From Paraclostridium sordellii (GTDB taxonomy: Bacteria > Bacillota > Clostridia > Peptostreptococcales > Peptostreptococcaceae): a stretch of 64,000 nucleotides of DNA. Both the position numbers and the translations under genes were made by a program. This document shows, in pieces, positions 17,948 through 26,975 of the stretch; the stretch's first letter is position 1, and every line of letters starts with the position of its first letter. A model generated the notes under the pieces. The model did not search any database, had not been told where the DNA came from, and was given only the letters and a program-made list of their open reading frames with translations. The stretch covers positions 68,127 to 132,126 of the forward strand of contig NZ_LN679998.1 of NCBI RefSeq assembly GCF_000953675.1, read 5' to 3'.

Positions 17948-17985
17948 ATAAAGATATTAAGTAAAATGAGCGAAAAGGTGATTAT

Positions 17986-18516
17986 ATGATAAAGGAAATA
18001 ATAGTAGTAGAAGGAAGAGATGATGTAACGGCTGTAAAAAGAGCACTAGATGCTGAACTTATAACTACAGGTGGTTTTGGATTTCCAAAGGGAGTTATGG
18101 AAAGAATTAAATCAGCACAAGAGAGAAGAGGAGTTATAATTTTTACAGATCCAGACTTTGCAGGTGAAAAAATAAGAAAGAAGATAGCAGCAGAAGTTCC
18201 TGGATGTAAACATGCTTTTTTACCAAGAGAAGAAGCTAAGAAAAATGGAGATATAGGTATAGAAAATGCTACTCCAGAAAGTATAAGAAGAGCCCTTGAA
18301 AAAGTTAGAACAGAAAGTACTGATAAGAGAAATGAGTTCGGACAAGTAGATTTAATAAGAAATGGGCTTATAGGAAATGAAGATGCATCTAATAGAAGAG
18401 ATAAATTAGGTATGATTTTAGGTATAGGCTACGGAAATGCAAAACAATTTTTAAATAGATTAAATAATTATGGAGTAAGTAGAGAAGAGTTTGAGAAATC
18501 TTTAGAAACTTTATAA
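17986..18516 (+). CDS. rnmV: Ribonuclease M5
   Basis: The protein has 176 aa. RNase M5 cuts 5S rRNA precursors to their mature ends, in Bacillus with help from ribosomal protein L18. The TOPRIM domain shows VVEGRDD (Glu9) and TDPDFAG (Asp55, Asp57) as metal ligands. The C-terminal part (about 90-176) is the RNA-binding half. Next to ksgA, as in Bacillus. AAGGTGA precedes the ATG. Confidence 0.93.
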   Translation: MIKEIIVVEGRDDVTAVKRALDAELITTGGFGFPKGVMERIKSAQERRGVIIFTDPDFAGEKIRKKIAAEVPGCKHAFLPREEAKKNGDIGIENATPESIRRALEKVRTESTDKRNEFGQVDLIRNGLIGNEDASNRRDKLGMILGIGYGNAKQFLNRLNNYGVSREEFEKSLETL

Positions 18517-18545
18517 TAAATAGATAGTAAAAAAGGAGATAAAAT

Positions 18546-19415
18546 ATGGATAGACTTTCGTCACATAGAAAAACTAAAGAAGTAGTTGATAAACATGGAT
18601 TTAAGTTTTCAAAATCATTAGGACAAAACTTTTTAATAGATGATAATGTAATAGATAGAATACTAGATGGAGCGAGACTTTCTAAAGGAGACAAAATAAT
18701 AGAAGTTGGACCAGGAATAGGTACCCTTACTCGCGAGATGGGAAGGGTAGCCGATAAAGTTGTAGCTATAGAAATTGATAAAACATTAATACCAATACTT
18801 AAAGACACTCTAGATGAATTCGAGAATATAGAAGTTATAAATCAAGATATATTAAAAGTTAATGTAGAGGACTTAGTAACAGAAAAATTAAATGGAGGAC
18901 CAGTAAAATTAGTTGCAAATCTTCCTTATTATATAACTACTCCAATAGTTATGAAATTCTTAGAAGAAGACATACCAGTAACAGATATAGTTGTTATGGT
19001 TCAAAAGGAAGTTGCAGATAGAATGAATGCAAATCCTGGAACTAAAGATTATGGAGCTTTATCTGTTGCAGTACAATATTACTGTGATACAGAAATAGTA
19101 GCTAAGGCTCCAAGACATATGTTTATTCCACAACCGAATGTTGATTCTACAGTGATAGGACTTCATGTTAGAGAGGAAAGAAAATATAATGTAGATAGTG
19201 AAGATATATTCTTCAAAACTGTTAAAGCAGCATTTGGGCAAAGAAGAAAAACTTTATTAAATGCTTTAGGAACATTAGGGTTTTTAAATAAAGATGAAAT
19301 AAGAGAAGTTTTAAATGAAGCTAATATAGATGAAAAAAGAAGAGGAGAGACTCTTTCAATAGAAGAGTTTGCAAATCTTTCAAATTGTGTAAATAAAAGA
19401 GTACCTTCTAAATAG
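18546..19415 (+). CDS. rsmA: 16S rRNA adenine dimethyltransferase A
   Basis: The protein has 289 aa, also known as KsgA. It dimethylates A1518 and A1519 at the 3' end of 16S rRNA. Motifs are GQNFLID (26-32), the SAM motif EVGPGIGTLT (53-62) and NLPYY (125-129). The ribosome binding site is AAAGGAG. The last codons and stop form the left arm and loop edge of its own terminator. Confidence 0.95.
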   Translation: MDRLSSHRKTKEVVDKHGFKFSKSLGQNFLIDDNVIDRILDGARLSKGDKIIEVGPGIGTLTREMGRVADKVVAIEIDKTLIPILKDTLDEFENIEVINQDILKVNVEDLVTEKLNGGPVKLVANLPYYITTPIVMKFLEEDIPVTDIVVMVQKEVADRMNANPGTKDYGALSVAVQYYCDTEIVAKAPRHMFIPQPNVDSTVIGLHVREERKYNVDSEDIFFKTVKAAFGQRRKTLLNALGTLGFLNKDEIREVLNEANIDEKRRGETLSIEEFANLSNCVNKRVPSK

Positions 19416-19428
19416 AAGGTACTTTTTT
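19400..19428 (+). terminator. rsmA terminator overlapping its stop codon
   Basis: The perfect 11-bp stem AGTACCTTCTA/TAGAAGGTACT has an AA loop and a run of T's to 19428. The stop TAG (19413-19415) is the first part of the right arm. Confidence 0.85.
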
Positions 19429-19484
19429 GCATGTCCAAACATATAATGTTTAGAGGAACTTATATTTTTATAGGGGGGATAACT

Positions 19485-20621
19485 TTGAGTACGAAAAAAA
19501 AATATAAAAGGGACTATATAATTTTAGAAGCTAAAGATATGAACTTCAGATATAAAGATAGAGTATTGCCAAAAGCATTTGCAAAGGTTGAAGTGACAGA
19601 CGATAAATCTTTGGTGGCTCTTTATGTAGAAAACCTTAAGTATATAAGGGAAGGGTATAAGGTAATAGCTATATTAGAAGATTATAATATTTCTGATTTA
19701 GGAAATATTGTTTTGAGTGAACAAGGTAAAGGGGAATTTACATTAAATTTAGATGAGAATAGTATAAATATAAAAGCTATCGCTTTAGTTTCAGAAAGAA
19801 GTATACCTTTAATTGGATTTAAGGGAAGCAAGATAGATAACTATGAAGAAATAATATTTACATCTGATGATTATGCAGAGTACGAAGATATCGAAGATGA
19901 TGAATATGTATATGAAGAAGTTGATTATATAGAAGGGGAAGACTCTGATGAATATGAGTATGAATATGAATACTTGGAATATGTAGATATGGATGAAGAT
20001 GTTAGTGAGAATGAGAATAAAGAAGATGAGTACGAGTATGAATATGAATCATATGAGCCTACAAATAATCAAAGTAGCCAGAAAAGTAAAATAAATAAAT
20101 CAAAGCAATTAAATGAAGAGACATTTAGAAATAATATTAAACTAAATGAAGAGATTGAGCAGATTGAAGAAGATATAAATCATAAAGAAGTAGAACAAAG
20201 TACTTGCAGAAATTTATTAATGCCTAGACAAATAAAAAAAGGATTAAAGATGTTTAAAGAAGTTAAACCTTTCGTAAGAGATAGTATAGACAATACTAGA
20301 TGGTGGAAAATAGAAATAACACCTATGACAATGTGTGGATATACAATGCCTTATTTAGGATATATAAATACATTGAATTATACTATGTACAGTGATATAG
20401 TTCTTCAATCTTATAGATATAGACATTATTTATTTGGTGTTCAATATGATGAATATAATAAGCGTAAAAACTATATGTATGCTATACCTGGTAATAAAAA
20501 TGAGCAACCAGATCAAGGCCATACAGGATTTAATATGTATAAACCTTGTGACGACAGAAATGATAAGTTGGGATATTGGATATGCTTTGTAGATTCTAGA
20601 ACTAGAAAAATATTAAAGTAA
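19485..20621 (+). CDS. Unrecognised protein with a Tyr/Glu/Asp-rich tract
   Basis: I do not recognise this 378-aa protein. The start is taken as TTG 19485 (AGGGGGG at 19472-19478, spacing 6); an upstream ATG at 19431 lies just after the rsmA terminator and lacks a ribosome binding site. Three parts are visible: a mixed N-terminal domain (1-118), a strongly acidic tract rich in Glu, Asp and Tyr with repeated EYEYE units (about 128-191), then a polar linker and a C-terminal domain (268-378) rich in Trp, Tyr and Met with three Cys. No signal peptide or membrane helix. In Bacillus, yabG and veg follow ksgA; neither matches. Tyr-rich acidic tracts occur in spore coat proteins, but a coat role is only a guess. 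Confidence 0.8.
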   Translation: MSTKKKYKRDYIILEAKDMNFRYKDRVLPKAFAKVEVTDDKSLVALYVENLKYIREGYKVIAILEDYNISDLGNIVLSEQGKGEFTLNLDENSINIKAIALVSERSIPLIGFKGSKIDNYEEIIFTSDDYAEYEDIEDDEYVYEEVDYIEGEDSDEYEYEYEYLEYVDMDEDVSENENKEDEYEYEYESYEPTNNQSSQKSKINKSKQLNEETFRNNIKLNEEIEQIEEDINHKEVEQSTCRNLLMPRQIKKGLKMFKEVKPFVRDSIDNTRWWKIEITPMTMCGYTMPYLGYINTLNYTMYSDIVLQSYRYRHYLFGVQYDEYNKRKNYMYAIPGNKNEQPDQGHTGFNMYKPCDDRNDKLGYWICFVDSRTRKILK

Positions 20622-20721
20622 AATTGTGTGAGTAGTCTGATAATAGCGTTTTCTCTTGAAAAAATTTACAATATAAACTACAATATACTTATGTGATACA
20701 AACTAAGGAGGAGAATTGAAT

Positions 20722-21837
20722 ATGATAAATAAGCAAAGATTAATTGATGAATTCATAGAATTAGTAAAAATAGATAGTCCTTCATCTAAAGAAGGAAATG
20801 TAGCTAAAACATTAGTTAAAAAGTTAGAAGCTATAGGGTGTGAAGTTTGTATAGATGAAGCTGGTGTTAGAGCTGGTGGAGAAACAGGAAATGTAATAGC
20901 TAAGTTAAAAGGAAATAGAGAAGGTAAAACAGTTTTATTCAGTTCTCACATGGATACAGTTAGCCCAGGAGAAGGAATAAAACCTATAATAGATGAAGCA
21001 ACAGGAATAATAAAAAGTGATGGAACTACAGTTTTAGGTTCTGATGATAAAGCGGGAATAGCAGCTATATTAGAAGCTTTAAGAATTATAAAAGAAAATA
21101 ACATAGACCATGCCGATATAGAAGTAGTATTTTCTATATGGGAAGAAGGCGGATTATTTGGAGCTCAATATTTAGACTATTCTAAAATAAATGCAGATTA
21201 TGCTTTCGTTTTAGATAGTGGTGGATCTCCAGGAGAAATAATAACAAAAGCTCCAGCACAAGATAAAATAGAAGTAACTATAAAAGGTAAACCAGCACAT
21301 GCAGGATTACAACCAGAAAATGGTATAAGTGCTATAATGGTAGCATCTAAAGCAATAGAAAACATGAAATTACTTAGAATAGATGAAGAAACTACTGCAA
21401 ATATAGGTATAGTTAAAGGAGGAATAGCTACAAATATAGTTATGCCTGAACTTGAAATAGTTGCAGAAGCTAGAAGTTTAGAGGAGTCTAAATTAGACGC
21501 TCAAACTAATCACATGGTTGAAGAGTTCAAAAAAGCTGGAGAAGCTATGGGAGCAGAAGTTATAACTAAAGTAACTAGAGCTTATGCACCATTTAAAATA
21601 GCTGATGATGCTGATATAGTTGAACTTGCAAAAAAAGCATTCTCTAACTTAGGAATAAACGGATATACTGCTTCTACAGGTGGAGGAAGTGATACTAACG
21701 TATTAAACGGAAACGGATTAAAAGCTGTTAACTTAGGTATAGGAATGAAAAATGCTCATACATTAGAAGAATATATAGCAATAGAAGATATAGTAAATTC
21801 TTCAAGAGCTGTTTTAGAAATAATTAAAGAAGCATAA
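20722..21837 (+). CDS. M20 family zinc peptidase (tripeptidase T-like)
   Basis: The protein has 371 aa. ATG 20722 fits AAGGAGGAG (spacing 8); a TTG at 20716 is too close. Zinc ligands of the M20 family are visible: His76 and Asp78 (SSHMDTV), Asp108 (GSDDKAG), Glu141/Glu142 (WEEGG) and Asp165. The dimerisation domain lies at about 177-290 and begins near KGKPAHAG. It resembles PepT-like peptidases releasing N-terminal residues from short peptides in the cytoplasm. Substrate unknown. It has its own terminator. Confidence 0.86.
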   Translation: MINKQRLIDEFIELVKIDSPSSKEGNVAKTLVKKLEAIGCEVCIDEAGVRAGGETGNVIAKLKGNREGKTVLFSSHMDTVSPGEGIKPIIDEATGIIKSDGTTVLGSDDKAGIAAILEALRIIKENNIDHADIEVVFSIWEEGGLFGAQYLDYSKINADYAFVLDSGGSPGEIITKAPAQDKIEVTIKGKPAHAGLQPENGISAIMVASKAIENMKLLRIDEETTANIGIVKGGIATNIVMPELEIVAEARSLEESKLDAQTNHMVEEFKKAGEAMGAEVITKVTRAYAPFKIADDADIVELAKKAFSNLGINGYTASTGGGSDTNVLNGNGLKAVNLGIGMKNAHTLEEYIAIEDIVNSSRAVLEIIKEA

Positions 21838-21866
21838 TCAAATGAATATATGATATAATGAAATAA

Positions 21867-21896
21867 ATCGCCCAACAAATGTTGGGTGATTTTTCA
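21867..21896 (+). terminator. Terminator after the M20 peptidase
   Basis: ATCGCCCAAC/GTTGGGTGAT form a 10-bp stem with one G-U pair and an AAAT loop, followed by TTTTC. Confidence 0.85.
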
Positions 21897-22027
21897 TTTT
21901 TACAATAAATGATAATTAGTATTGAATTAAAATTATAATTTATTGCACTTAATACTTACTATAAGTTTAAAGGTGAATAAAAATGGATACTTAAATAAAT
22001 GATATAAATAATAAGGAGGTAAGATCA

Positions 22028-22924
22028 GTGGAAACAAGGTATGATGAAGCAAATAAGGTAACCATAAGATCTATAATATGGAATGTAGTACTAACATTTA
22101 TAAAAATATTTGCAGGAGTTATAGGAAGATCAAATGCAATGGTAGCAGATGGTCTACATTCTGCATCAGATATAATAAGTTCAATAGGTGTTTTAATCGG
22201 AAATAAAATAGCAAATGCTCCGAATGATAAAGAACATAACTATGGCCATGAAAAGGCTGAAACTTTGGTATCATTTTTACTATCAATTTTATTAATAGTA
22301 GTTTCTTTAAAAATTGGATTTGATGCTTTAAAATCACTTTTCAATTTGGATAGAGTCCAAGTTCCTACAATACTACCTTTAGTAGTATCTATAATATCTA
22401 TAGCAATAAAGGAATATCAATATAGAATAACTATAAAAGTAGCAAACAAAATAAATTCACCATCATTAAAAGCTGATGCATGGCATCATAGATCAGATGC
22501 ATTATCATCAATTGCAGCTTTCATAGGTATAGGTGGAGCAATATTAGGTTTTAAAGCTTTAGATCCAATAGCTTCTATAGTTGTTGCGTTATTTGTAGCA
22601 AAAGTAGGATTAGACATATTAAAAGATTCAGCAAATGAGTTAATGGATTATTCTATAGATGAAGACCAAGAAAAACAAATAATAAGAATAGCACAAAATA
22701 CACCAGGAGTAATCAATTTAGGAGAAATTAGAACTAGAAAACATGGAGCAACAGCATATGTTGACTTAACAATATGTGTGAATAAAGATTTAAGTGTGTA
22801 TGAGGGTCATGAAATAGCTACAAAACTTGAAAAACATATAATAAAAGATATGCAATTTGTAAAAGGAATAACAGTCCATGTTGAACCTTGTGTAAATTGC
22901 CCATATAATTCTTGTAAAAAATAA
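22028..22924 (+). CDS. Cation diffusion facilitator family transporter
   Basis: The protein has 298 aa. The start is GTG 22028, 6 bases after AAGGAGGT. It has about six membrane helices; metal-site residues appear in VADGLHSASD (Asp41, His44, Asp48) and in HHRSDALSS in a later helix. The C-terminal cytoplasmic domain ends with CVNCPYNSCKK, a Cys-rich tail. CDF proteins export Zn, Mn, Fe or Co by proton antiport; the metal is not assignable here. Single-gene unit. Confidence 0.88.
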   Translation: METRYDEANKVTIRSIIWNVVLTFIKIFAGVIGRSNAMVADGLHSASDIISSIGVLIGNKIANAPNDKEHNYGHEKAETLVSFLLSILLIVVSLKIGFDALKSLFNLDRVQVPTILPLVVSIISIAIKEYQYRITIKVANKINSPSLKADAWHHRSDALSSIAAFIGIGGAILGFKALDPIASIVVALFVAKVGLDILKDSANELMDYSIDEDQEKQIIRIAQNTPGVINLGEIRTRKHGATAYVDLTICVNKDLSVYEGHEIATKLEKHIIKDMQFVKGITVHVEPCVNCPYNSCKK

Positions 22925-22949
22925 CAAATTAATCATAATTTGTTAAAAC

Positions 22950-22979
22950 AGCACTATGATTCAATCGTAGTGCTTTTTA
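22950..22979 (+). terminator. Terminator after the CDF gene
   Basis: AGCACTATGAT/ATCGTAGTGCT (one G-U) with a TCA loop, followed by TTTT. Confidence 0.85.
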
Positions 22980-23033
22980 GTTTATAGAATTTATAGTATA
23001 ATTAAATCGTTAATTATATACGGGGGGACTTTT

Positions 23034-23828
23034 ATGGCAAAAAAAAGAAAAGTTAAAAAAAGTATGTTAATTCTTTTAGGAATTTTAGCGTTTTTCATAG
23101 TATATGTAGGTACTTACATACACTTCGCTAAGAAGCAACAGAGTGAACAACCTGTTAAGGTAGAAAATCAAAACTCAAAAGATGATACTAAACCACTATT
23201 AAATCAACTAAAATCTAATGATACAGTATATATATCAGATAAAAACTTGCAGGATGTAAGAATAGATCAAGAATACTGGGAGCAAATAAGATTTTTCTCG
23301 ACAAAATTTAAAGAGGTTAGAAAACCTAGTAGTTATGAAAGTAAATATGAAGGATATTTAGATAATGGAATAAGATTTTCTACAGATTTGGATTATTTTA
23401 GAATATATACAGTAAGTAAAGAAGAATTTTATAAAATACCTGTATCAGAGAAAAAGGCATTTGATAAATTATTGCAAGAAAGTATATATACATCTATAGA
23501 CTCTGTTAAAAAATATAAGACATGGGATAGTGTGGAGCTAATATGTGGAGATAAAGTGAAAAAGCCTTGGAGATGGCATTATGATGATTTAGCATATAAA
23601 ATCTCAGTTAAAAGATTAGTAGGAAGAATTCAACCAGAAAAGAGTAAAGAGAGAAGTAAATATAATTTTACTGTTAAAATTCATGGAGATGGATATTCTA
23701 TAGTACTTGAAACTATGGGAAAAGATTATGTAAAAATAACTTCAGATAAAGCAACTGCATACTATGAAGTACACGGTGGCTTATATGAATATTTAAAAAA
23801 TGATATATTTGATCTTGATGGAGAATAA
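23034..23828 (+). CDS. Unrecognised membrane-anchored protein
   Basis: The protein has 264 aa and I do not recognise a family. A basic N-terminus is followed by one hydrophobic helix (about 11-30), so it is probably anchored with the rest outside. A Lys/Gln/Ser-rich linker (33-55) leads to a soluble domain (about 60-264) with no cysteine pairs, repeats or catalytic motif that I can point to. A GGGGGGA ribosome binding site precedes the ATG. It faces murC across a shared terminator and is transcribed alone. Confidence 0.75.
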   Translation: MAKKRKVKKSMLILLGILAFFIVYVGTYIHFAKKQQSEQPVKVENQNSKDDTKPLLNQLKSNDTVYISDKNLQDVRIDQEYWEQIRFFSTKFKEVRKPSSYESKYEGYLDNGIRFSTDLDYFRIYTVSKEEFYKIPVSEKKAFDKLLQESIYTSIDSVKKYKTWDSVELICGDKVKKPWRWHYDDLAYKISVKRLVGRIQPEKSKERSKYNFTVKIHGDGYSIVLETMGKDYVKITSDKATAYYEVHGGLYEYLKNDIFDLDGE

Positions 23829-23858
23829 AAAAACTAGGTTTTTAAACCTAGTTTTTTT
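23827..23858. terminator. Bidirectional terminator between the unknown gene and murC
   Basis: A 15-bp perfect stem, AAAAAAACTAGGTTT and its complement, with a TT loop. A-runs and T-runs at the two ends suit both directions. It overlaps the last bases of both genes. Confidence 0.88.
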
Positions 23859-25212
23859 ATTTCATTTCTAGAAGCATTTCACCAATTTTATATACTGTAC
23901 CAGCACCTGCTGTTATTACTAAATCATCTTCAGTAATATTTTCAGCTAAGTATTTAGCTATATCTTCGAATTCGCTTAAGTAAATTACATCAACATTATT
24001 TTGATATAATTTATCAACTAAATCTTTCGAATGTATGTCACCTGGGTCTTTTTCACGAGCTGCATAGATATCTGTTATTATAACTTTATCAGCTGCATAA
24101 AAAGCATCAGAGAATTCATCTAGTAATGATTTAGTTCTTGTATAAGTATGAGGTTGGAATATACACCATAATTTATTTTTCTTTATTTTCTTTGCAGCAG
24201 ACAATGTTGCTTTTAGTTCTGTTGGATGGTGAGCGTAGTCATCAACAACTAAAGCATTATTATACTTACCTTTAATTTCAAATCTTCTACCTACTCCACC
24301 ATATAAAGAAATATTTTTTCTTATAGTTTCTAATTCAACACCAGAAACTAAAGCAGCTAATATTGCTCCTGTAGCATTATAAATATTGTGTATTCCAGGG
24401 ACAGCAAGTTTAAATTCACCTAAATCTATTCCATTGTAGTTTATACTGAATATACCGTGTCCTTCATCGTTAAACTTAACATCTTTAATTAAAGCGTTAT
24501 TACCTTCTTTTTGACCGTATTTAATAACAGTGGCCTTTATTTCATGTAATATATCTTTAGTATTTTCATCGTCTCCGTTTATTATAAAGTAGCCGTCATA
24601 AGGCAGTAATTTTCCGAATTTATTAAAAGACGCTTTTATTTCGTCTATACCTGAGAAATAGTCTAGATGATCTTCTTCTATATTTAAAACGATTGATATT
24701 TTCGGATTAAAGTTTAAGAAACTATCTACATATTCACAAGCTTCTGTTATGAAGTTTTGAGATTTACCTATTTTAACGTTACCACCTATTATACTTAAAT
24801 TACCACCAACTAATATTGTTGGATCAAGGTCTGCATATTCAAAGATAGCTGATAACATTGATGTTGTAGATGTTTTTCCATGAGTACCTGAAACTGCTAC
24901 AGAATTTTGATATTCTCTCATTATCTGACCTAAAAATGCAGCTCTATTCATAGTTAATTTATTTTTTTCTCTAGCGGCAACTAATTCTTCGTTATCTGAT
25001 TTAACTGCAGCAGTATAAACTACCATATCTATATCATCAGTTATATGTTCTTTTTTATGACCGATATATATAGTTGCGCCTTGATTACGAAGTCCATCTA
25101 ATAAATGAGAATCAGAAGAATCTGAACCAAAAACGTTATAACCTTTATTTAAACATATTTTGGCTAATGCACTCATGCTTATACCGCCAACACCTATAAA
25201 GAATATGTTCAT
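23857..25212 (-). CDS. murC: UDP-N-acetylmuramate--L-alanine ligase
   Basis: The protein has 451 aa. MurC adds the first amino acid to UDP-MurNAc in peptidoglycan synthesis. The N-terminal Rossmann part has [11 protein letters not shown] (4-14), the ATP-binding loop GTHGKTST (109-116) and later HPTE and HPHTYTR-like segments of the Mur ligases. It is the only cell-wall ligase here and stands alone on the minus strand, divergent from purR. AAAGGTGG precedes the start. Confidence 0.95.
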   Translation of the reverse strand: MNIFFIGVGGISMSALAKICLNKGYNVFGSDSSDSHLLDGLRNQGATIYIGHKKEHITDDIDMVVYTAAVKSDNEELVAAREKNKLTMNRAAFLGQIMREYQNSVAVSGTHGKTSTTSMLSAIFEYADLDPTILVGGNLSIIGGNVKIGKSQNFITEACEYVDSFLNFNPKISIVLNIEEDHLDYFSGIDEIKASFNKFGKLLPYDGYFIINGDDENTKDILHEIKATVIKYGQKEGNNALIKDVKFNDEGHGIFSINYNGIDLGEFKLAVPGIHNIYNATGAILAALVSGVELETIRKNISLYGGVGRRFEIKGKYNNALVVDDYAHHPTELKATLSAAKKIKKNKLWCIFQPHTYTRTKSLLDEFSDAFYAADKVIITDIYAAREKDPGDIHSKDLVDKLYQNNVDVIYLSEFEDIAKYLAENITEDDLVITAGAGTVYKIGEMLLEMK

Positions 25213-25434
25213 AGTGAAACCACCTTTCTGCTAATTTAAAAGTTCTACAATAAGAACTATATTTATGCTATAATAGTATAATGTTTAATATTTTAAGCAA
25301 ACTAAAATTAAAAAATATTCGTATACATTAATATATTAAATTTCAAATAAAACATAACAAATATTATATCATAACGAAAAAAAATATGCATTAATAAGTT
25401 TAAATACATAGGGTTCAAGGTTAGGAGGTATTTT

Positions 25435-26319
25435 ATGAAGTTTAAAAGAACGGAGCGTATAGGTGCGATAGTTAAAATACTATCAGATAATCCTAATAAA
25501 ATATTTACATTAAGCTATTTCACATCTAAGTTCAACTCAGCTAAATCTACAATAAGTGAAGATTTAATAGTTGTAAAAAATGTATTTGAAAAGCTAGAAT
25601 TAGGTCAAGTAATAACCATATCGGGAGCTGCAGGTGGAGTTAAGTATATACCTAAAACATCTAAATCAGAAAATGAAGAGTTTTTATTAAATTTATGCGA
25701 AGAAATCAAGGATCCATCTAGAATTCTTTCAGGAGGATTTTTATACTTAATAGATTTAATATATGATCCAAGAGTTGCATCTAAAATAGGTAAAATATTT
25801 GCATCAAATATAGATTATTCAGAAGCTGATTATGTTGTTACTATGGAAACTAAAGGTATACCTATGGCACTTATGACAGCTAAGGCTATGAATTTACCTC
25901 TAGTAATAATAAGAAAAGATACAAAAGTATCTGAAGGACCGACACTTAGTATGACATATGTAAGTGGTAATAATTCAAAAGTAGAAAGCATGAGTTTACC
26001 TAGAAAAGCGGTCAAGCCAGGAAGTAAAGTTATATTAATTGATGACTTTATGAGAGGCGGGGGGACTATAAAAGGAATGATGCAACTTATGAATGAGTTT
26101 GGTGCTGAAGTTATAGGTAAGGGAGTATTTATATCTACAGCTAAACCAACTGAAAAAATGGTTAAGGACTACATATCTTTAATAAAAATAGATGTAATTA
26201 ATAACGAGGTTGTAAATGTAGAACCGAACCTTCAAACTTTTAAAGAGGAATATTGGGCAACGGATATTAAGGATTTAATCGAAGATGAGACAAAGGAAAT
26301 CGACAATTTAGAAAAATAA
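25435..26319 (+). CDS. purR: Pur operon repressor
   Basis: The protein has 294 aa of the Gram-positive PurR type: an N-terminal winged helix (about 1-75) fused to a phosphoribosyltransferase-like domain. The PRPP-binding motif VILIDDFMRGGGT sits near 197-209. In Bacillus and Lactococcus, PurR represses or activates purine genes and loses DNA binding with PRPP. spoVG follows, as in Bacillus (purR-yabJ-spoVG), but no yabJ is present here. AGGAGGT precedes the ATG. About 220 bases upstream, shared with murC, hold AT-rich promoter sequence without a clear PurBox pair. Confidence 0.93.
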   Translation: MKFKRTERIGAIVKILSDNPNKIFTLSYFTSKFNSAKSTISEDLIVVKNVFEKLELGQVITISGAAGGVKYIPKTSKSENEEFLLNLCEEIKDPSRILSGGFLYLIDLIYDPRVASKIGKIFASNIDYSEADYVVTMETKGIPMALMTAKAMNLPLVIIRKDTKVSEGPTLSMTYVSGNNSKVESMSLPRKAVKPGSKVILIDDFMRGGGTIKGMMQLMNEFGAEVIGKGVFISTAKPTEKMVKDYISLIKIDVINNEVVNVEPNLQTFKEEYWATDIKDLIEDETKEIDNLEK

Positions 26320-26391
26320 GACAGATTTAGAGGGTAAATTTCTATCAAATAAAAAAAATATAAAAAAATAATGAAAAATTTCTAAAATAAT

Positions 26392-26420
26392 AGAGGAAAT
26401 TTAAGAACTTGATAGAATTA
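26392..26420 (+). promoter_or_regulatory. Sigma-H-type promoter of spoVG
   Basis: AGAGGAAAT (26392-26400) and ATAGAATTA (26412-26420) are 11 bases apart. Both fit the sigma-H consensus (RnAGGAwWW and RnnGAATww). Bacillus spoVG is a classic sigma-H gene. The leader would be about 60 bases. Confidence 0.75.
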
Positions 26421-26488
26421 ATATAATATAAAAGATTTAAGAACTTTTTAATTAACTTTGTCAAAACTAAAAGGGGGATATTAGGAAA

Positions 26489-26767
26489 ATGAAAATAACT
26501 GACGTTAGGGTGAGAAAATTAACTGATGAGGGGAAAATGAAATGTATAGTTTCATTAACTTTCAATAATTTATTTGTTGTACATGATATAAAGGTTATAG
26601 AAGGTCATAATGGATTATTCATAGCTATGCCAAGCAGAAAAATAGGAGAAGGTAATTTTAGAGATATAGCACATCCTATAAATGCTGAAATGAGACAAAT
26701 GTTAGAAGATGAAGTTTTAAAAGCTTACCACGAGGCAGTATCTCAATTAGAAGTAGCTGCTGAATAG
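26489..26767 (+). CDS. spoVG: Septation/regulatory protein SpoVG
   Basis: The protein has 92 aa, full length for the family. SpoVG is a small nucleic-acid-binding regulator affecting septation and sporulation in Bacillus and virulence traits in other Firmicutes. The N-terminus [11 protein letters not shown] and the central [18 protein letters not shown] segment (about 51-68) are characteristic. AAGGGGGAT precedes the start. A sigma-H-type promoter lies upstream, and a good terminator follows, so it is monocistronic. Confidence 0.96.
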   Translation: MKITDVRVRKLTDEGKMKCIVSLTFNNLFVVHDIKVIEGHNGLFIAMPSRKIGEGNFRDIAHPINAEMRQMLEDEVLKAYHEAVSQLEVAAE

Positions 26768-26812
26768 AAAAAACACAGTTAAAAATACAATATATTTTAT
26801 AGTATATTTCTT

Positions 26813-26841
26813 AAAGAGCCGAATCTTAGGCTCTTTTTTAT
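26813..26841 (+). terminator. spoVG terminator
   Basis: AAAGAGCC/GGCTCTTT, 8-base loop, then TTTTA. Confidence 0.85.
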
Positions 26842-26975
26842 TTGAATAATATGTACTTTTTTATACAAAAATGGTATATTAGTTATTAGAATTAAGTAAT
26901 TGTATACAAAATAAAGCAAATACATATTATATATAGATTGATTAATAATCAAAAAACTTGAAATGGAGTGGGTTT

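Noticed and set aside
19917-20060. Tandem DNA repeat in the EYEYE region
   Set aside because: The repeats are short GAATATGA-like runs caused by amino-acid composition; they are not exact units of fixed length.
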